From assembly GCA_014773175.1 (NCBI GenBank), contig VXCM01000423.1, forward strand, positions 62,001 through 126,000: 64,000 bases of DNA, in the 5' to 3' direction. This DNA comes from Lucifuga dentata (taxonomy: Eukaryota; Chordata; Actinopteri; Ophidiiformes; Bythitidae). Each line of letters opens with the position of its first letter. The first letter of the stretch is position 1. The translations under genes were made by a program, and so were the position numbers. A model generated the notes under the pieces. The model was given only the letters and a program-made list of their open reading frames with translations, made no database searches and was not told where the DNA came from. Shown here piece after piece: positions 1-12,375 of this stretch.

Positions 1-348
1 TTATTTTGCGGGCACACTTTGCAGGCAGAAAATCTAAAACTTCGTGTTGACAGAACAGGATCAATTCCAACTGTGTGTCCGTACATCAGCTCGATGTGTT
101 GAAATGGAAAGTATGCTATCGATCTGTGTGCATTAGTGCTGCGCAGTAACATAAGCAATGAGTGGCAGAACAAAAGAGGCTCTGTGCGTCATTCTAGACG
201 AGAAGTACAGTACAAAGAGGACGCTTAGCTATGTGCAGTCTATTGGCATTTCATTGTTTATCATTTTAAGTCCAAACGTATATTTGTCTTTCATAATGGA
301 ATTTAACTCACATATATACATCTGGAAGCTATTTGGGATGGTTTGAAA

Positions 349-369
349 TATATATATATATATATATAG
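349..369. repeat. (AT)n microsatellite
   Basis: Short pure AT dinucleotide run. Confidence 0.9.
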
Positions 370-768
370 GCCTAATATACAGTTTTTCCCCACAGAGAGG
401 ACACTTTTTAAAGTCTGTTGTAGTAAAGAATTACAATAAATATGATATGGCTTGACGTTAAAGAGCTGCTAAAGCCACTAAAGCCGGTTTGTGATAGAGG
501 TCAGCCTACTTACAACCCAGAACTCTAGTTGCTCATTTATATCTCCGCAACTTGCCCTCACTCACAACTGCAGCATCCATGAGGCTGCAAATCATACATC
601 CCACACTGATATTCCTCCTCATCCCCCTCATATTTCCCCTCAAGGGGAAAAAAAAACACAATTACTCCATTGTGCCACACAGTACAGTATATCACATTCT
701 GCACATTTCAGCCAGAGAAAAGAGGCAGTGTTGTGTTGGGGCATACGGCTTCATGATAAATATGCTTT

Positions 769-812
769 AGAGGAGGAGGTGGGGGCTGGAGAGGGGGTGG
801 GGGTGTGTGTGT
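769..812 (+). other. G-rich tract with quadruplex potential
   Basis: gaggaggaggtgggggctgg then agagggggtgggggtgtg: several runs of five G separated by short spacers. Confidence 0.4.
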
Positions 813-1007
813 GTTGTTGTCAGGGCACAAATTGAATGAACTTCAGTGCAATGATCGGATTAGTGCATTGTAAACAAAGGGTTATTTTTGTTATATCCTA
901 ATCCCCACAGCGCTGGATTATTTGCCAAACAAAATTTATGAAAATGGAACTAAAACAATGTCAAATAATTTTGCTGATTTTTTTTTTCTTTATCTAATGT
1001 GACTAAC

Positions 1008-1902
1008 GCTACATTTATACTACAGGTATTGCTGCCAACTTCCAATTTTTTTTAAACTCTTCACAGCGTCTTTTTTTTAAAGGACCAACCGGTGATTTTG
1101 CATGATTGTGCTACAAATACATGTTACGTTACTGCCAACTATTTTCCAAAATATGTTTTCGTATTGTATTTTAGTTTTTGTGTTATTTTGCTAAATTTTT
1201 CAAAATCAAATGTTCACATGATACAACCACCTTAAAATTCAGTGTTTAGCCTATAATCACTTACATATGATTGTGAAGGCATGGTCATTTTAATTTCCCT
1301 GGTGGAGACATCTACATGTAGCTCCATGTTGTATAGTTTAAATAAAGTAACTTCAACAACAAATTTAATAGATGTATTATTCACTGTGATGGATTACTTA
1401 TTTCAAGCATGTTTTAAGTCTGCTCAAGTTGATTTTTATAGAATACTGGAATCAACTGAAACCAAAATGGCAGTCTGGAAGGTAGGAAAAACAATTCTAA
1501 AATGCACTGCTTCAGTAATATGTTTTGGAAAACGGTTGGGAGTAATAATTATGCAGGTTGTATTTATTGTGCTCAAACATGCAACATCATTGGTATGGTC
1601 CTTTAAGTGGCCCATATCTGATACCTGGTTTACACGATTTAGACCTGAAACAACCTGTATGTGCTAACAATGGAGATACACAGTGCTGCAACGGCTGCAA
1701 ACTGGACTGAAATAATACAAGCTACTGCTTTCTGAAGCATCTTTAAAGGTGTGATGACTTAATCATATTTAAGGTGCAGAAGAAGATCAGAGAATATGTG
1801 ATTCTGTGTGTTGCTTTAAAGTTTAAATCACATATCTGACATGTGCCACATATGAGCACAAATCAGAATTGGATCAATTCTACCTGGTGGTGTGAATGTA
1901 GC
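1008..1902. mobile_element. MITE family D, copy 1 (interrupted by a TTAA MITE)
   Basis: Ends are imperfect inverted repeats: gctacatttatactacaggt at the left, and at the right the complement of gctacattcacaccaccagg. The right part (ggcccatatctgataccTG..., then gatgacttaatcatattt...) matches a second copy at 21401-21990. A TTAA MITE (1077-1606) sits inside it. No coding capacity; non-autonomous. Confidence 0.65.
1077..1606 (-). mobile_element. TTAA MITE family A, copy 1
   Basis: Starts TTAA/AGGACC and ends GGTCCT/TTAA. The terminal inverted repeats of about 40 bp contain ggtgattttgcatg and its complement catgcaacatcattgg. The body carries the family block with the gtggagacatctacatgtag segment. 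The orientation is opposite to the 28581 copy. Non-autonomous; the open frame crossing it is not a gene. Confidence 0.85.
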
Positions 1903-1972
1903 ATGAGAGGAAATACATTATTTTTTTTTAATCATGAACTGAAGGTACAAAGGTAGAATTCTGTAACCACAT

Positions 1973-1999
1973 CTGAGAGAGAGAGAGAGAGAGAGAGAA
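1973..1999. repeat. (GA)n microsatellite
   Basis: Short GA dinucleotide array. Confidence 0.9.
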
Positions 2000-2699
2000 G
2001 CAGACTGTTTCAGGGTCTTATGGTAACTGCACTGTACATACCTACAGGAAGCATGGTGGTGACAAGGAAAGCCCTGAGATGCCACACGGAGGGGTAAAAA
2101 TAGGCCAGTTGGGCATAAGGCAGAAGGAGGGGAAATTGGTGTGCGGTGTCTTCATGTAGGGACTTTCTTCTGCAGGCCTGAGATAAGAACTTCAGCCTTT
2201 CATGTTGGAAGGTTATTAAATCAGTCTCATTTTGACTTTTTTGTCTTCAGAGAGGGAGATGAGAGACGAGAGTCTGGTTTTACTCTAGTTAGCCAACAAA
2301 GGAAAAAAATCCTGTCTGACTTTACATCCTACACCCTCACGAACCAGAAAAAAACTGTTCAGCAAAGCTTTTTTGATGTGTGTTTGTCGTGTATCTGAAA
2401 GGGTCCAGAGAGGTTATCTGGCCCAGGTCAGGACCAGGGTTTTACTCAGGTCAGAAAGTGCTTGGCTTTGGTGTGAAAGGAGGATCACGTTACTCTGTTC
2501 TGTTTCGATCAAGATAAATCCTGTGTCTTTCACATCAGAGCAGCAACTGACATTGACACTCTGACATAAAAACTTTTTTCTGTTAGTGGAAGTGACCTCT
2601 GACCTCAACCATAACTCCTACTCTTCTTGTTCACAAAGGTGCTTCAGCACAGTTGTAGGGTATAAATTGTCATGTTAACTTATCACAAGGTGATGATGA

Positions 2700-2935
2700 T
2701 GGTGGAGGCGGTCACGGCCTTAAACCCACCATCAGGCTGCTTCCTTTCACCGTGGAGTTTCCGTGTTTGCATGGGTTTCCTTCCAGAAACCAAAGACTTG
2801 TTGGGCAAAAATTGATCATAGGTGTGAACATAGTTGTGTGTCTGTGACAGACTGGCAGCCTGTCCAGGATGTACCTCCCTCTCACCCAGTGCATGCTGGC
2901 ATAAGTCGTNCCCCCCCGCAACAAAGGGTATGTGT
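2700..2935 (+). repeat. Fish interspersed repeat (SINE/LINE-tail type)
   Basis: Degraded segments ccgtggagtttccgtgtttg, cataggtgtgaacatag, cagcctgtccaggatgtacc and cagtgcatgctggcata occur in the order seen in a teleost repeat I recall (gtggagtttgcatg...gcctgtccagggtgtacc). N at 2910 lies near its end. Exact class not decided. Confidence 0.6.
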
Positions 2936-3179
2936 GTATTGATGGCTAAGGTGACTGAACTGCACTAGTGAACAAACAACACAACAGCTATCACGGCTCA
3001 TGACCTCGACATACAATACTTTTTAGCAGCGCAGAAAAATGTGTGGTACCAATTGTAAAACATGGACTGTCCAAATGATATGTGTAATCTAATAACGGCT
3101 ACACCCGTGTGTAATCACCAGGGTTATGTATGAATGTGGGAGCTGAGTCGTTACTGGGACATTGAGCGGTCAAGCTGAA

Positions 3180-3420
3180 ACACCCAGTCAGTCTGTGCTT
3201 GGCCCTTGAGGAATGAAAAATGATCTGATCCCAGGCCTGCCCTATTCTACATATCTGCTCATTCATCTGGGCTGCTCATTAAAGTGTAATTACCTGTAAT
3301 TAGTGAATCATGTCGCTTTAATGAAGATGTTGAAAGCTGTTAGAGCCAGAAGGGTCGGCCTTAATTCTGAATGATGCTCAAGATTAGTGGGAGACAGCAA
3401 TCCAATAAAGGAGGGACACA
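3180..3420. other. Candidate conserved non-coding block
   Basis: Non-repetitive sequence with clustered homeodomain-type sites: gctcattaaagtgtaattac, ctgtaattagtgaatcatg and ctttaatgaag. It sits among repeats but contains none. Conservation cannot be tested here. Confidence 0.35.
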
Positions 3421-3832
3421 TTCATAAAATATTAGCATATTTTTGCTCTTGCAGTTGTTGGCTTGTGTTGTGTTTGTGCTTCGCATTAATTTCCAATAAA
3501 ACTGGCATCAGCACCTTTGTTGCTCTGGAGGCCAAACACAGTATTAGAGCAGCGTAATAGGCACCATGATGATGAAGCTCTGGGTGTGTGTGTATGTTTT
3601 ACTTGTGCTAGTGAGTGTAATGCCTGCTCTAATATGTACTGTGCTGTGTGTGCGGTGCATGTGTGTGTGTGTGTTCCCTGGCGGTGTGGTGAGTGTTTAA
3701 TCTGGCCCGGTGGTGTGCCGTTGGCCCAGCTAATCACAGTGTGTCTGTAGGAGTGCGCTGAGCCAGGGGAGCACGCCGTCGCTAACAGCGCCTGACAGAC
3801 TCATTAGAGAGACCTGGCACTGAGCTAGCAAG

Positions 3833-3833
<1 letters not shown>

Positions 3834-3888
<55 letters not shown>

Positions 3889-3904
3889 ACACACATACAT
3901 ACAC
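3834..3904. repeat. (AC)n microsatellite
   Basis: Pure AC to about 3883, then AC with AT interruptions. Confidence 0.95.
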
Positions 3905-4008
3905 ATTCAAGCACTTTGAAACACTTGAACAGAAAGACACACATACAATACAGATATTGGGATAAATTCACACACTTACAGACCTCATTTCTGACACACT
4001 TGCACATG

Positions 4009-4011
4009 CAC

Positions 4012-4051
<40 letters not shown>
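4009..4051. repeat. (AC)n microsatellite
   Basis: Second AC array about 105 bp after the first. Confidence 0.95.
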
Positions 4052-4053
<2 letters not shown>

Positions 4054-4209
4054 ATTTATATAATCATACATCAACAGCGTGTGTTGTCTCTGTGTCACAC
4101 ACACTCATTCTCGTTCTGCCACTCACATGCTCACACACACAGACAAAGTCAGCGCTCCACGTGTGAGAACAAGGCAGGCGGTGACCCCTCGCTGTCGCAG
4201 CCCAAACAC

Positions 4210-4334
4210 AGGCAAGAGCCGAGACAGCATCTGGGAAAAGGGGAAGGACGGGGTGAGGAGGGTGTGAAAAANAGGCAAGAGCCGAGACAGCATCTGGGAA
4301 AAGGGGAAGGACGGGGTGAGGAGGGTGTGAAAAA
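4210..4334. other. Exact 62-bp duplication around a single N (assembly artefact)
   Basis: 4210-4271 and 4273-4334 are identical, separated only by N at 4272: two contig ends overlapping by about k bases that were joined without merging. Confidence 0.85.
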
Positions 4335-5191
4335 AGAGAGGGAGGAGGTGTGGAGTGGAGGGAAGGGAAGCATCTGACGCACCAACGCTTTTTCCCATTC
4401 AAATGGGTGTTGAGACAGGCAAATGACTTTTTCAAAGGCTAATTATCTTCAGGCAGGAGATCACCTGCATCCCATTAAAAACATGAATCTAGCACAGTAA
4501 TATTTTAAGTCAACACTTACAGGTAAATGTTAAGAGGGTAAGAAGTCTTTCTCTTGGTAAAAGTTTCCTCAAATCAGAAAGTGTGAAAAAGAAAGTGAAA
4601 ATATTTGTTTTATAGGATTAGGAGAATGACATTTAGCAAAGTTGGACAAACTACTTTGAGAAATGACTTCAGACTTGCTTGCTTTGCACTCAGAGAGGTT
4701 AATTGCTGCTCAGCTGCAGAAGAGCCACCGAGTGGAAACATTAGGTTCGGCTGAATAACAGGTGAATGCAAAGCAGGTCAATACGTAGTCAAGTGTGGGA
4801 CTGCCAGCTGTTCCTTCCCTTTGCTGTGCCACCACACAGTGGTGACACACAAACACACACGCACACACAGACACACACACTATGCACACATTTAACAGTT
4901 AAGGGACACACTTTAAAATGTAAACAAGCAATCAGCCAAATCTTCTTGTATGTTTTTGTGTTTTTGGTCTTCATCTCTCTCCCTCTCTCTCTGCTCTGTT
5001 CTGTTTCGTTTTTTCTCTCTCTGACTTTTTCAGGCATTGTTATCGTTCACTAATACACACTTCCTTGGCGGGGGTTTTAATCTACATGGTAGCTAGAAAT
5101 GGAACAAGCTTTGCTGACAAATCGTGTTTTACCTAAAAGCCAAATCAAACTGTCTTTAATTTTCTTTACCACTGTACCATGTAAAGGCAAA

Positions 5192-5193
<2 letters not shown>

Positions 5194-5239
<46 letters not shown>
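5194..5239. repeat. (CT)n microsatellite
   Basis: Pure CT array, followed by imperfect pyrimidine-rich sequence to about 5275. Confidence 0.95.
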
Positions 5240-5242
<3 letters not shown>

Positions 5243-5384
5243 TTTCACTCTCTCTTTCTCTCCCTCTCCTTCTTTCTCGGCACAAGGCTATGACATTGAG
5301 GGAATGTGATGTGATGTATTGTAGTGAATAATGTATTCTGCGAGGATTGTACTGAGCGCGTAGAGCAGATGGCAGCAGGTTGAG

Positions 5385-5385
<1 letters not shown>

Positions 5386-5418
<33 letters not shown>

Positions 5419-5449
5419 ATGCATGCACGTGTGTGTGTGTGTGTGTGTG
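5386..5449. repeat. (GT)n microsatellite, interrupted
   Basis: Two GT arrays separated by catgcatgcac. Confidence 0.95.
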
Positions 5450-5539
5450 GTGGTGATGATGACAGTGTGTATATGTGCTATGTGCATATGAGTGTGTGTT
5501 TGGGGGGAGGGGCAAGAGGAGAAGTATGGAGGGGAAGAG

Positions 5540-5543
<4 letters not shown>

Positions 5544-5580
<37 letters not shown>
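5544..5580. repeat. (GA)n microsatellite
   Basis: Pure GA array. With the CT array at 5194 it forms an inverted pair about 350 bp apart. Confidence 0.95.
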
Positions 5581-5584
<4 letters not shown>

Positions 5585-6863
5585 GGTTGTGTATGTATAT
5601 GTGTGAGTATGTGAGCTTCCTTTGTGAGATAAAACATGCAAATGGTGGATTATTTTAATGCACTTTTTTTCTAGAGCCCCAAGCCTTAATCTCTAAAGCA
5701 GTTGAAATGAAAATAGTATATGTTTTCTTTCAAACTCTCTCCCTCCCTTTTTTTTTTTTTTTTTTTTTTAATTCCCTGAAGGGAATTTACAGCTACCAGC
5801 TGTCTAGGAAAAGAGATCCTTTGCACTTTAATTTCACTGTGGCATATTTACAGCAAAGACCGATGATTACATCCCCACAGCACAGAATCGACTAAAGCTA
5901 GTCAGGCCTGACCTGCTCCGTTACGCACAGGATGGATCGCAGTTGTGAAATTTTTCTGATTGAATGGCGATAATGATGTTGATGATGAGAATGAACATTT
6001 TCCACATGTCATGTTGAGTGGACCGTCCAAAAAAAACAAAAAACAAAAAAACATAAAACATGGGAAAAGGGGCAGATAAAGGCACAGCTACACCCACAGC
6101 ACACACTGACAAACACACAGCAGATATACGTATGTACACACAGTCAGGCTTTGTGTGTGGCACTTAACTGTAGAGTTTAAAGTGTCGAAACAATAAAGTA
6201 AGTGAGGCAGAAAATGGAGAATATACTGAATGTCTATGTTTTTCAGCATCAGAAGGGATAAATTAGAGCATAATCAACAGTAGGTAAAGCAGAATTAGCA
6301 CACGCAAACACAGATGCACACTTTTTTCACTGTGAAGTTGTCCCCTATAGAGGTAGCTGACAGATGGTAGAAGCTATTTGCAGACACTTAGGTGGATGGT
6401 TTATATACCGTACAAGGTTATTCAGTGTTTCCCTGCACTTAGCAGAGACTTTGTATTGATATCTTTAGGCGACTGTGGCGTCGCTCTCACTCTATTCACG
6501 TTTGGAGTGATGAATGTAGAGGACGATGGCTTCACTGCTTGCAGACCACACAGATATCACATTTGAATTGGCGCCACTCAATACACTTCCTGCTTATTTT
6601 CATGTATTCGGTTTCTTTTAACCGTGTCATTCAGTAGATTTGTAAATTTGCAGAGGCCCTCTACTTTTCGCAGAGGGCTTTTACAAGTTGTCACATTTCA
6701 GCGTCTGTGTTGGTTAACTGGTGTAACAGTTTGGTTGTGGGTGTGAATCCCCAGACTCTGCTGTCAGGCTCCCACAGGCCACTGAAGACTTATCAGCAGA
6801 GTGGTAGCAGTAAAGCTGAAGACACCCGAGACTTGAGAGTCATAACATCTCATAACAAAATGC

Positions 6864-6890
6864 AAAAAAAAAAAAAAAAAAAAAAAAAAA
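6864..6890. repeat. Poly-A tract
   Basis: 27 A in a row; no retrocopy body recognised upstream. Confidence 0.9.
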
Positions 6891-9215
6891 TCTCACGGGA
6901 GTAAAATAATTCTCATTAAGAGGAAACAGCCCTGGGATAATGTGATAATTACTCTCATATTGGTGTTGTAAGGGATCCCCTTCAGAGGGGCTTTAGGCTC
7001 AGTTTGAAAATGATTATTTGCTATTCCAGGAGAGGATTGTAACCATGCATTCCTGGTTATGTAAAAGTGAAGATGAAACACAATTCTGTTATAATAAGAA
7101 CCATGCTAAGAATAGAACAAAGGCTCAAAATGACATCACGAGTCTTTTAACGAACGAACCAACAGTTTTTATTTTGATTTTTCTCCTTTTTCTTCTTCTT
7201 CTTCTGTGTATGTTTTGCTTGAGCTTCTATTGGTTATTCCCAGTGCCAGTCTCAGCTTTCAGTCTGTCCGGTTCACAATAAAAGACCAGGCCGCCGCTCT
7301 GCCCCACAAAAGACTCACAGATGGAGTTACGAGTCTTAAACAGTGATGCTGATAATCACTTACATTAGACGATATTCTGCCGTGAATATGGCAAAGAATC
7401 CTGTAGAGTGTCCTTGGCTTAAGAGCCGCTGGATGACCTGTTTGGCAGCAAGTGCAAAGCCTGGTGGATACTTGGCAACTAACCAGCTGGATTACGACAT
7501 AAAATCGTTTATTCCATAACACGGACACCAAAAGAGAGGGAAAAAAAGTAAAGAACATATTACATAAGCTTTATGTAAAGTTAAAAGGAGCCAGTGGTTT
7601 TGTTGTGCTGGTTGTGTTGTGTTTTTCGCATCTCACATGTAGAGCAAAGTGGAGAAAGCTTGTACGTCCTTGTCTCTTTTATACAGTATAAGGGACAGCG
7701 AGCATAATTGAGTAAATGTATTTAAGTATTACAGCGAGCTGATTCAGGCTCTCTGGGATGGTTGATATTGTACTTAGGAAGAATATGGCTGGAGGCAATT
7801 CATTAGTGGTAAATAATTGAGAGGCTCAGATAGTGCTAAGGTGAAATGCCTTTTATTATTTTATAGAGTTTGTGTTCTTAGGGCACTTCAGTTTAAGAAT
7901 ATTAAAAATGCACAAGCCTTCCTACAAATTACTCCTCCAAAGCTTCACAATGGGCGCTAATGACTAACCATTCATCTTCCATTGTTTTTAAGCTCTATGC
8001 AAGTGTTTCACTGTTATCAATGCAACATTCTAATATTCTCACTTTTATCAAGGAAGTTATTTTACCTTTTTACAGTTTTACTCATTTTATCTGAGGCAAT
8101 TAGGGCACATCAGCTATTACAGCAGGAAATTTTCCATTGACAGATGACAAAAAAAAAAAAAAAAANAAAAAAAAAAAAAAAAGAAAATATCTCCCACCCA
8201 TGTCTTGAAAGCTCTTATCTTTGGTTGCCTCCCATCTTTCTCAGACAGTCAGTATTCCCAAGCCATGGTTTGTTTTGATCCACTTGTTCTCTGAAGAAAG
8301 GGGGTGCAAAGGAGCTGTCAGGTGGGCTGGCATCAGGCCTGTACAAGCTATATGAATAGCCAGAGCTTATATATACCTATATGCACTTATGCCTATGGGA
8401 TATCTTATTGGCAACCACATACTTATGCCTTCTGTCAACGCTGAATACACCTGCATCTTTTTTTAACTGCAGACAGCCTCATGAAAATAGCATTTGTTGA
8501 TTACATTCAGTTAAGTTTTATCTGCTGAAAAGCCTCAATCAGTTTCACGATCATCCTATCATTTATTTTTTTTCTCTCTTTTATTTTTTTATGCCTTGGC
8601 TCAGATGAAGTGTTATCTGTTAAAAATGGTCAGCTTTATATGATGGTTTTCTGGTGATGCAACTTAAAGGTCGCTGGGGTTTTATTTAACACCTTGTACA
8701 CCCACAAAACAACACGTGACAATGGAGAAATGGTGGGTGAATCTGAAGGCCTGATGGTTTATTCACTGTATGCTTTATAATAGCGTGATGTGTAAAGTCC
8801 GTGGGCTGCGGTCTGTGTGCAAGACCTGTTTGTTCCCATAGCAAGACAACAGGGTTTCATGCTTGTGGTTGGACTCTGTCTTTTTTTTTTAACTTCCCAT
8901 ATCTGCTTTTGATTATGTGAGCTGGTGTTTGCAAGGTTTTAATTTCGATTATTTTAGATTACACAAGTCTCACCATTGCTCATAACCCAAGAATTGCTTT
9001 GAACTGTGTACAGAGAGCGTGAATCCTCTTGTTGTTCCGTGACACTTTGTAGTCTGCAGATCCTTGGCTCAGAGCCAGCATTCAGCCTCGCTGTCTTGTA
9101 AGGTTTTGTGTATATGCTTGTCAGTGAGTGTAAGAGGGTAGGGAGGTGGGCATGGGGAGGAGGTGTGTTGGGGGTGGAGGGGATGTCAGCTCATTAACCT
9201 CCATTCTTCCCCCAG

Positions 9216-9239
9216 CACGGCGCTGCGTAGAGTCACTGT
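9216..9239 (+). other. Microexon-like 24-nt segment
   Basis: The sequence cattcttcccccag precedes 24 nt, followed by a perfect GTAAGT donor at 9240. One frame has a TAG stop and the others are open. It lies 224 bp before the 9464 exon-like segment in the same GC-rich block. Only splice-site resemblance supports it. Confidence 0.15.
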
Positions 9240-9463
9240 GTAAGTCTCATGTCATTAGTCCTCCCCCTGCACGCGTGTGCTGGGCAAAGCAGAGCAACGG
9301 GAGAAGGAGGAAAAGGTTCACAAGTGGGGGGGATGACATGTGCCTTTACAAATGCCCTGCTTGTACCTCGCTAACTAAAGCCTCGCCATCTCGTTTCCTT
9401 CCCCACTTTTGTCTTCTCTGTCTCTTCTCTGCCTCTCTCTGCTGTCTTTCTCTCTAACCACAG

Positions 9464-9556
9464 GCCCAGTACACTGTGGGTGAACGAGGGGTTAGGCTCC
9501 ACAGTGCCCCCCCTCCAGGCATCAGTCCAGCTAGGAAAAGACTGCCCACTGCTGGG
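9464..9556 (+). other. Exon-like segment, 31 codons, unproven
   Basis: A long pyrimidine tract (about 9380-9460) ends in aaccacag and is followed by 93 bp without a stop, closed by ggg/gtgaga. If used in phase 0 it encodes 31 residues beginning AQYTVGERGVRLHSAPPPG, and it would splice in frame to the FDGD exon at 22892. A second frame is also open, so coding is not demonstrated. I do not recognise the peptide. It could be an alternative upstream tox2 exon, an exon of another transcript, or chance sites in a GC-rich block. Confidence 0.27.
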
Positions 9557-10810
9557 GTGAGATACAGTAGCTAAACCCCCACATCTCTGTGACCTCTCAT
9601 GTTTGTGCTAGACAGCTGAAGTGATAGGGTGTGCCTCAGGGTTTTGTCCTGGGCCTGGTGGAATTTTGTACGTTGTAAATGGAGTTCTCCAGACTTGCTC
9701 ATCTCTATGCACAGGCTTCTTTTGCTTTAAGTCCCAATTCTTAATATCTTGACTATTTAAATTTGACTTAATTCACATAACTGAAGATTATAATTTTTGA
9801 ATATAGGCTTGATTACTGCTTTTTTTGCTGATGAAAACACCTTTACCTTTAAGTTTTAGCAGCATATATTACAACATTAAGACATTAATAACGGTTTGGT
9901 TATCAAGTTGATGTCTAGTGTTGATCTGTTTATTAAAAAAAGATTTGTAAGTTAACTTGAGAGTGATAGCAAGTTCCAATCCTGTGTTTTGATGTTTTGT
10001 GGCAGGACTATCCTGTTGTTTATATTTGGGTAACAGATCATACCTTTACACTCATATAAATTCATTTAAAAAACACACGCACACATATTGAACACATACA
10101 CACATACAAGAACACACTGGAAACTCATTAGTTTGTAAATTACACAACAAAAATGAGTATTTCATGTATCAGTGCACTTACAGGAAATTACCCATGATGC
10201 CTGAGGTTATATTTCTTAATTGCAGAAGCATATGTGTGAACCATCATAAAAGTGTGAAAAATTCCTAATTAGCTGAGGATTGGGTCACATGTTCTACACA
10301 AACAAAGACGATCAGAATTTATTTGTGACCTTTAGAGTTGATCTTTTTTTAAAAAAAATAAAATAAAATAAAATAAAAATAAAAATACTTTTATACAGAA
10401 TCAAATCACAGTGGGAAATACATCTGACATGTAGATCTTTTTTCAGGTGGCATATTTGAACAAGAAGTTGCAGCATTTCCTCCTGTGCATTTCATGTCTT
10501 TCATATAATATGGAATTACTTGGTATTTTTTTAATTAATTGCTGAATCTACTCATAATGTGACTGTCAATACACAGTAATCCAAGCAATTATACCACTTT
10601 GTAGCTTCTTCTCTTTAACTACACTGTATATTCTCTGCTGTATATTAAGTCCTGATCATGTTATTGCTTCAAGGAGACGCAAACAACTCACAGCCAAAAC
10701 CTTTGTGTTTCTCCCAAGAATGGAAACAACAGCAGACAGCTATGAAAATAGATTGATTCATTTCTTAGGTTCATAATGATTTATTTTAGCCGCTGACAGC
10801 ACAGTCGAAC

Positions 10811-10845
10811 ATCTTCTTCTTCTTCTTCTTCTTCTTCTTCTTCTT
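10811..10845. repeat. (CTT)n microsatellite
   Basis: Trinucleotide array of about 11 units. Confidence 0.95.
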
Positions 10846-11076
10846 TGCCCTTACTCTTTCATACTTTATTCTTTGCAGAAGCAAAAGAGCAGTAGATTGC
10901 AATAAGATAACCAATTATATGCTAGAGGAAACCAGACCTTTTTTTTCCTGTTGCAGTTATCTGATGCTGTGGTGAGCAAAGGCAAAGGGCTGGGGGTAAT
11001 GTGACATTCACTCTGTCCTTTATCTTCTCTCATCGCTGTTTACCCCAGTCAGTTAAAAGTGGCTTCTGCAGAGAAA

Positions 11077-11115
11077 GTGTGTGCATCTATGTCTTACTGA
11101 CATAGATGCACACAC
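11077..11115. repeat. Perfect 17-bp hairpin with 5-nt loop
   Basis: Arms gtgtgtgcatctatgtc (11077-11093) and its exact complement (11099-11115), loop ttact. The outer part is a CA/GT run; the inner gcatctatgtc is not simple repeat. Confidence 0.85.
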
Positions 11116-11806
11116 ACACATACCTGGACGTACTGTAAGGACACACACCTGACACACATATTCCACGTGCACTCACAGACACGTAAACCTACATACAGAC
11201 ACGAGTTTACTGTCAGGTAGACTGGTGGGATAACTGCTTTCCTCCTAGTAGCACCTTTGTTGTTAAGTATAGCACGGTTAGCTCTCCTGAGGCTCGCCGC
11301 TAATTTCATGAGAAGTCATAGTGCTTGATAGTAAGAAAGTGTTTCCCAGCACTGGTTAGCAGGCAGGCTGCTGAAGGCCGCAAGTGGCAGGATGAGGGAG
11401 GCATGTGGGTGGCACTTTGGTTTGACTTTTTTTTTTCTTCTATACTTCCACATATTCACTCACATGTAGAGTGCACCGTGTTGTGACCTCTTTTGCACTC
11501 TGATCTAGACAGACTGATAGATGATAGACAAATACCTGCACATGTCAGGTATTGACAGACAGCAGCCATGCTTTATTCATCTGAAAGAGCCTAATGGACA
11601 AACAAGCTTTGACCTAAAGCTGCTCCTCACTTGTGAAAGCATACATGACTTCAGCCCTGATGCAGGACCTTGTACTACACATGACGGTCCTGGATGGCTG
11701 CTGGAGAGATGGAAGCACTTTTCTGACACTTAACTTGTACTTCAATTTATACAACGTAGACTATGCCTGTGTCTCTAATACTGTTGATGTAATATGTAGC
11801 TTCCAG

Positions 11807-11819
11807 CCACTAGGGAGCA
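11807..11819 (+). promoter_or_regulatory. Weak CTCF-like motif
   Basis: CCACTAGGGAGCA matches the core with one mismatch (A for G in the GGC block). Confidence 0.2.
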
Positions 11820-11944
11820 ATTATTGAGAAAACAACTAATTCTGTATTATCTTGGATTTTACATGAATTGGATTTTACAGGAATTATACTGTTTCAACTT
11901 CTAAAACTTTATTTTTTTTTGACTATGTTGGTTTAAGCTAATGC

Positions 11945-12375
11945 TGTGTTTAACTTAATCTCAGACCTCAAAATTTCTAACCCACGACTGGGAAAAGTCA
12001 AAGGCCAGCTCAAAGCTCAAGTCAGAATACCACTCGGAAAGTTGGGCAAGGATTCTCAACCAAAATGTAATTTCTATATTGCTGCTCGCACCGTAAACAG
12101 TAATTCCTCTATTTATAAATGAATGTTTAGAAGCATTTTCTTTAGATTGATCAGCATGCAGAAACAGTAATGTTAAAAATATAATGCTGGAAATGCAGAA
12201 ACTGTTTTTAAAGGGTAAATAGCTCATAAATATTAAAACACAGCTTCCTTTGGTTCAACAGAGCAAACAAATCAAAATTTTTCATGGAGGCACCCATGTT
12301 ATCTCCCACTTTGTCGGAAGTGTGGTGGTCGTAATTCCGAATTATGGCTTCCCATTTTCAAGGAACGCAGCATTA
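11945..12375. mobile_element. MITE family E, copy 1
   Basis: Shares tttctaacccacgactggga, ctctatttataaatgaatg and tttagaagcattttcttt with the nested copy at 34463. Ends taatgctgtgttt and aacgcagcatta form a short inverted repeat. Confidence 0.65.

Noticed and set aside
1281..1667. 128-aa frame
   Set aside because: Lies almost wholly inside TTAA MITE copy 1 and runs into family D sequence.
3825..4435. Several 76-153 aa frames
   Set aside because: Built from CA repeats and an artificial 62-bp duplication.
6864..6890. Poly-A and poly-T tracts as tails of processed pseudogenes
   Set aside because: No gene-like sequence or target duplication seen beside any of them (also 8151-8181, 19792-19828, 27843-27874, 32815-32845, 58204-58237); several are broken by N.
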